Shown: positions 61,373 to 64,000 of the stretch, in pieces
Layout of the letters: every line of letters starts with the position of its first letter
Numbering within the stretch: the stretch's first letter is position 1
From: CAYVBN01 sp964538565
Lineage (GTDB): Bacteria; Pseudomonadota; Alphaproteobacteria; Rhizobiales; Xanthobacteraceae
NCBI GenBank assembly: GCA_964538565.1
Contig: CAZIGW010000199.1
Span: 1 to 64,000, forward strand
Reading direction: 5' to 3'
DNA: 64,000 nucleotides
Notes under the pieces: model-generated
Databases searched by the model: none
The model's input: only the letters and a program-made list of their open reading frames with translations
Told to the model about the DNA's origin: nothing
Position numbers and translations under genes: made by a program

Positions 61373-61503
61373 CCCGCGTGGATGTCCCTCTCTGCGGCCT
61401 TTGCCGGCCCCAAGGCTGGTGTAAGCGCCGGCGGCAAGCCCCGGAAATCACAAAGCGTTTCGCCGCGTTTCAGTGCGCGGCCGCCAGCCCGAGGGGCCCG
61501 GCA

Positions 61504-62868
61504 TCAACGGCCCGGCGTCTCGTCCGTCTTCTTGCCCGCGACCTTCATTTCGCGCAAGCGGCGAGCCCCGCCGTCCTTAACGACCTGTCGCGCCCGGCCG
61601 AACGCCAGCGCATCCGCCGGCACGTCGCGCGTGATGACCGAGCCGGAGGCCACATAGGCGCCATCACCGATCCTGACGGGCGCGACGAGCGCCGAGTTCG
61701 ACCCGATGAAGGCGCCGGCGCCGATCTCGGTGACATGCTTCTCGATTCCGTCGTAATTGCACGTGATGGTGCCGGCGCCGATGTTGGCGCCCTCGCCCAC
61801 CTGGGAGTCGCCGATGTAGCTGAGGTGATTGGCCTTGGTGCCGGCGCCGATCTCCGACGCCTTCACCTCGACGAAATTGCCGACGTGCGCCTCTTCGCCG
61901 AGCCGCGCTCCGGGGCGCAGGCGCGCAAACGGGCCGACCGTCGCGCCCTTGCCGACATGCGCGCCGGAGAGGTGCGAGAACCCGTGGATGACCGCGCCGT
62001 CATCGACCGTGACGCCGGGCCCGAATATCACGTAGGGTTCGATGACCACGTCGCGGCCGAACTTCGTGTCGGCGGAGAGGAAGACGGTCTCCGGCGCCAC
62101 CATGCTGACTCCGGCCTCGAGCGCCTCGTTCCGCAGCCGCTGCTGCAGCGCGGCCTCGGCCTCCGCGAGCTGACGTTGCGTGTTGATCCCGCGCACCTCG
62201 TCCTCCTCGGTTTCAAGCGCGACGGCATCGAGCCCCATGCTGCGGGCGATCGCCACCGCGTCGGTCAGATAGAACTCGCCTTTCGCGTTGTCGTCGCGGA
62301 TGCGCTCGAGGATCGGCAGCGCGACGTCGCCGCGCAGCGCCATCAGGCCGCCGTTGCAGAAACCGATCCCGCGCTCTGCCGCGTCGGCATCCTTTTCCTC
62401 GCGGATCGCCACGAGGCGTCCGTCCGCGACGACGAGACGTCCGTAACCGGTCGGATCGGCCGGCCGGAACCCGAGCACCACGACGGCCGCTCCGTCGGCA
62501 AGCGGCGCGCGCAAGCGGCGGAGGGTCTCGGCGCGCACGAGCGGCGTGTCGCCGAACACGATCACCAGATCCGAAGATTCGCGCGCGATCGAGGGCCTGG
62601 CGGCCAGCACCGCGTGCGCCGTGCCGCGGCGCTCCGCCTGCACGAACACCTCGGCGGCCGGCGCGAACCGTTTCACCAGCGCCGCGACCGCGTCCTGCCC
62701 GGGGCCGACCACGACGGCGATGCGCCCGCCGGTCGCCTCGACGGCGGCAAGCACGTGGGCGAGCAGCGGACGCCCGGCGATCCGGTGCAGCACCTTCGCA
62801 CGCGTCGAGCGCATGCGCGTGCCCTCGCCGGCCGCGAGGACGATCGACAGGTGGCTTGCGGCGCTCAT
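61504..62868 (-). CDS. glmU: Bifunctional GlcNAc-1-P uridylyltransferase / GlcN-1-P acetyltransferase (GlmU)
   Basis: The 454-aa enzyme has the N-terminal pyrophosphorylase signature LAAGEGTRMRST (about 12-23) with AKVLH and a C-terminal left-handed beta-helix of hexapeptide repeats (about 250-440) ending in LREMKVAGKK. It acetylates glucosamine-1-phosphate and then makes UDP-GlcNAc. It precedes glmS, as in many alphaproteobacteria, and is divergent from the SPOR-like gene. ATG 62868 is the start, with no strong alternative. Confidence 0.98.
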   Translation of the reverse strand: MSAASHLSIVLAAGEGTRMRSTRAKVLHRIAGRPLLAHVLAAVEATGGRIAVVVGPGQDAVAALVKRFAPAAEVFVQAERRGTAHAVLAARPSIARESSDLVIVFGDTPLVRAETLRRLRAPLADGAAVVVLGFRPADPTGYGRLVVADGRLVAIREEKDADAAERGIGFCNGGLMALRGDVALPILERIRDDNAKGEFYLTDAVAIARSMGLDAVALETEEDEVRGINTQRQLAEAEAALQQRLRNEALEAGVSMVAPETVFLSADTKFGRDVVIEPYVIFGPGVTVDDGAVIHGFSHLSGAHVGKGATVGPFARLRPGARLGEEAHVGNFVEVKASEIGAGTKANHLSYIGDSQVGEGANIGAGTITCNYDGIEKHVTEIGAGAFIGSNSALVAPVRIGDGAYVASGSVITRDVPADALAFGRARQVVKDGGARRLREMKVAGKKTDETPGR

Positions 62869-63027
62869 GCGGTTCTCGCGGCGGGGACAAGATTCGGCAG
62901 CGTCATAGCCCGACCGCCCCCCACGGGAAAGGGCCGCGCCCTCCGGCGGTTGTGGCCAAGCGGCAAGCTGCCCGGAATTCTGTTAATCTTCTTAATTATC
63001 TGATTCGACGAGCGGAACCGGTAGGCA

Positions 63028-63951
63028 ATGCAGGCGAGACACGGCACGGACGGCGGGCGCGCCGTCATGGTGGCGGACCCGGACGAGGATTTCGACATGC
63101 GGGCGCTGGCACGCCTCGGACTTTGGGGACTGTGCGCGCTCGCAGCCGTCGCGGCGGTGATCATCGCGGCGCGCAGCGAGCCGGGGGCGCGCCGCCTGGC
63201 AAGCCTCGCCGGCGGGCCGGCCGGACAGGCCAGGCCCTCCGCCCACACCGTCGAGGACGACGATCGACGACGGCTCGCCGAGGCCGTGCGGCTCCTGTCC
63301 GCCGACCGCGACCAGCTCATGACCCGCGTCAGCGCTCTCGAGCAGAACCTTGCCGATCTGACCGGCGCGATTCCGGGCCGCGTGTCCGGCGCTCCGGCCT
63401 CCTCGCCGCTGCCCGCCTCGCTGCGGCCGGCCGACGGGCCGAGCGGGACATCGGCGGCCGCTCCCGGACCGCACAAGCCGGCCCCGCTCGTTCCGGTCAG
63501 CGCAGCGGAAACGTCCCCGGCGCTCGGCGAGGTCGTCGCCAGTGCCGCGGCCGTGGAACGCGCCGCGCCCGGCCAGGAGGTCGCTGCCGTGCCGACGCCT
63601 GCGAGGCGCGTCGCCAGCGGGCACGCCTCCGCGGGCGGGCAGGCCCCGGCGGCGCAGAATACCCTGGTGACCCGAACCGAGTTCGGGGTGGACGTCGGCG
63701 GCGCATCGACCATCGAGGGCCTGCGGGCGCTCTGGATCTCTGTGAAGGGGACCCGGCCGGTCATGTTCGACGGCCTCCAGCCGGTCGTCTCGGTGCGCGA
63801 AGGCGCCAAGCGCGGCTCGGTCGAGCTTCGGCTGGTGGCCGGGCCGCTTTCCAATGCCGGAAACGCCGCGCGCCTGTGCGCCGCTCTTGCCGATGCCGGA
63901 CTTTTCTGCCAACCGACAGTCTACGACGGGCAGCACCTCGCCGCACGCTAG
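63028..63951 (+). CDS. Membrane protein with a SPOR-like C-terminus
   Basis: The 307-aa product has an N-terminal cytoplasmic tail, one membrane helix (about 30-50; GLWGLCALAAVAAVIIAAR), a coiled segment (RLAEAVRLLSADRDQLMTRVSALEQNLADL), a Pro/Ala-rich linker of about 100 residues and a C-terminal domain whose end (VAGPLSNAGNAARLCAALADAGLFCQPTVYDGQ) is like SPOR domains, which bind denuded peptidoglycan at septa. It is likely an inner-membrane protein reaching into the cell wall. It faces away from glmU. Exact start could be ATG 63028 or 63067. Confidence 0.75.
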   Translation: MQARHGTDGGRAVMVADPDEDFDMRALARLGLWGLCALAAVAAVIIAARSEPGARRLASLAGGPAGQARPSAHTVEDDDRRRLAEAVRLLSADRDQLMTRVSALEQNLADLTGAIPGRVSGAPASSPLPASLRPADGPSGTSAAAPGPHKPAPLVPVSAAETSPALGEVVASAAAVERAAPGQEVAAVPTPARRVASGHASAGGQAPAAQNTLVTRTEFGVDVGGASTIEGLRALWISVKGTRPVMFDGLQPVVSVREGAKRGSVELRLVAGPLSNAGNAARLCAALADAGLFCQPTVYDGQHLAAR

Positions 63952-64000
63952 GGCCGCTGCCAAGCTGACAACCGCGACGGCAGTGCAGCCATGGCCCATT
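63952..64000. other. Window end, no feature
   Basis: The last 49 bases after the SPOR-like gene show no start with a ribosome-binding site, hairpin or recognisable motif. Confidence 0.4.

Noticed and set aside
61373..61503. glmS ribozyme or riboswitch upstream of glmS
   Set aside because: The 131-bp leader has no recognisable ribozyme core, and this class is not expected in alphaproteobacteria.

Overview
The window is GC-rich and densely coded, with both strands used. The gene content points to an alphaproteobacterium of the order Hyphomicrobiales (Rhizobiales), probably in the Bradyrhizobium/Rhodopseudomonas/Xanthobacteraceae neighbourhood. The pointers are a phosphatidylcholine synthase, a DUF2336 protein, an IalB-type protein, HspQ, several Bug-type (TTT) binding proteins, and the run glmU-glmS-DUF502 facing recG and sdhE-mfd. 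This is inference from gene content; no marker RNA gene is present.

Region 1 (1-8901) is an electron-transfer locus. On the minus strand a membrane cytochrome b with two H-x13-H pairs is followed by an 18-heme secreted cytochrome c, an ECF sigma factor whose start overlaps the cytochrome stop, a short anti-sigma-like protein and, after about 1.1 kb without a gene, a second multiheme cytochrome (16 CxxCH visible) that runs off the left edge. Divergently, a membrane-tethered 4Fe-4S/FAD/NAD(P) oxidoreductase overlaps a secreted ankyrin-repeat protein. I read this as a trans-envelope electron conduit under its own ECF regulator; it is the best candidate here for an undescribed system.

Region 2 (8944-20430) is a catabolic island: an orphan molybdenum hydroxylase large subunit, an ACMSD-like amidohydrolase, two Bug receptors, a carboxymuconolactone-decarboxylase-like protein, a LysR regulator, an SCP2-like protein, an alpha/beta hydrolase, a split thiamine-diphosphate decarboxylase and a UbiD decarboxylase. 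Two T-N11-A palindromes with a shared core lie in its two divergent promoter regions and suggest one LysR regulon. The substrate looks like an aromatic or unsaturated carboxylate, but it is not identified.

Region 3 (20548-27128) holds a protein of unknown function, a possible small membrane protein, a PhoPQ-like two-component system flanked by three small PepSY proteins and a cytochrome b561, and a periplasmic Kelch propeller. Region 4 (27605-42529) is mostly housekeeping: DUF2336, rimO, bioA facing away from bioF-bioD, a TerC-family protein, a FUSC transporter, a beta-carbonic anhydrase lacking one zinc-ligand cysteine, a quinone reductase, DUF2182-DUF1326-pcs, a UbiH-type hydroxylase and a hypothetical. 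Region 5 (42724-52215) has an AEC transporter, a malyl-CoA-lyase-like gene, hspQ, an IalB protein, a YejA-like binding protein, a degenerate acyl-adenylate enzyme, a degenerate receiver/GGDEF protein and a dsbA/frnE-type gene frameshifted exactly at its CPWC site. Region 6 (52375-63951) is core genome: mfd, sdhE, recG, DUF502, glmS, glmU and a SPOR-like protein.

No tRNA, rRNA, CRISPR array or intact insertion sequence was seen. Two small dispersed-repeat families were found: a roughly 95-bp palindromic element at two convergent gene junctions, and a shorter motif at three intergenic sites.
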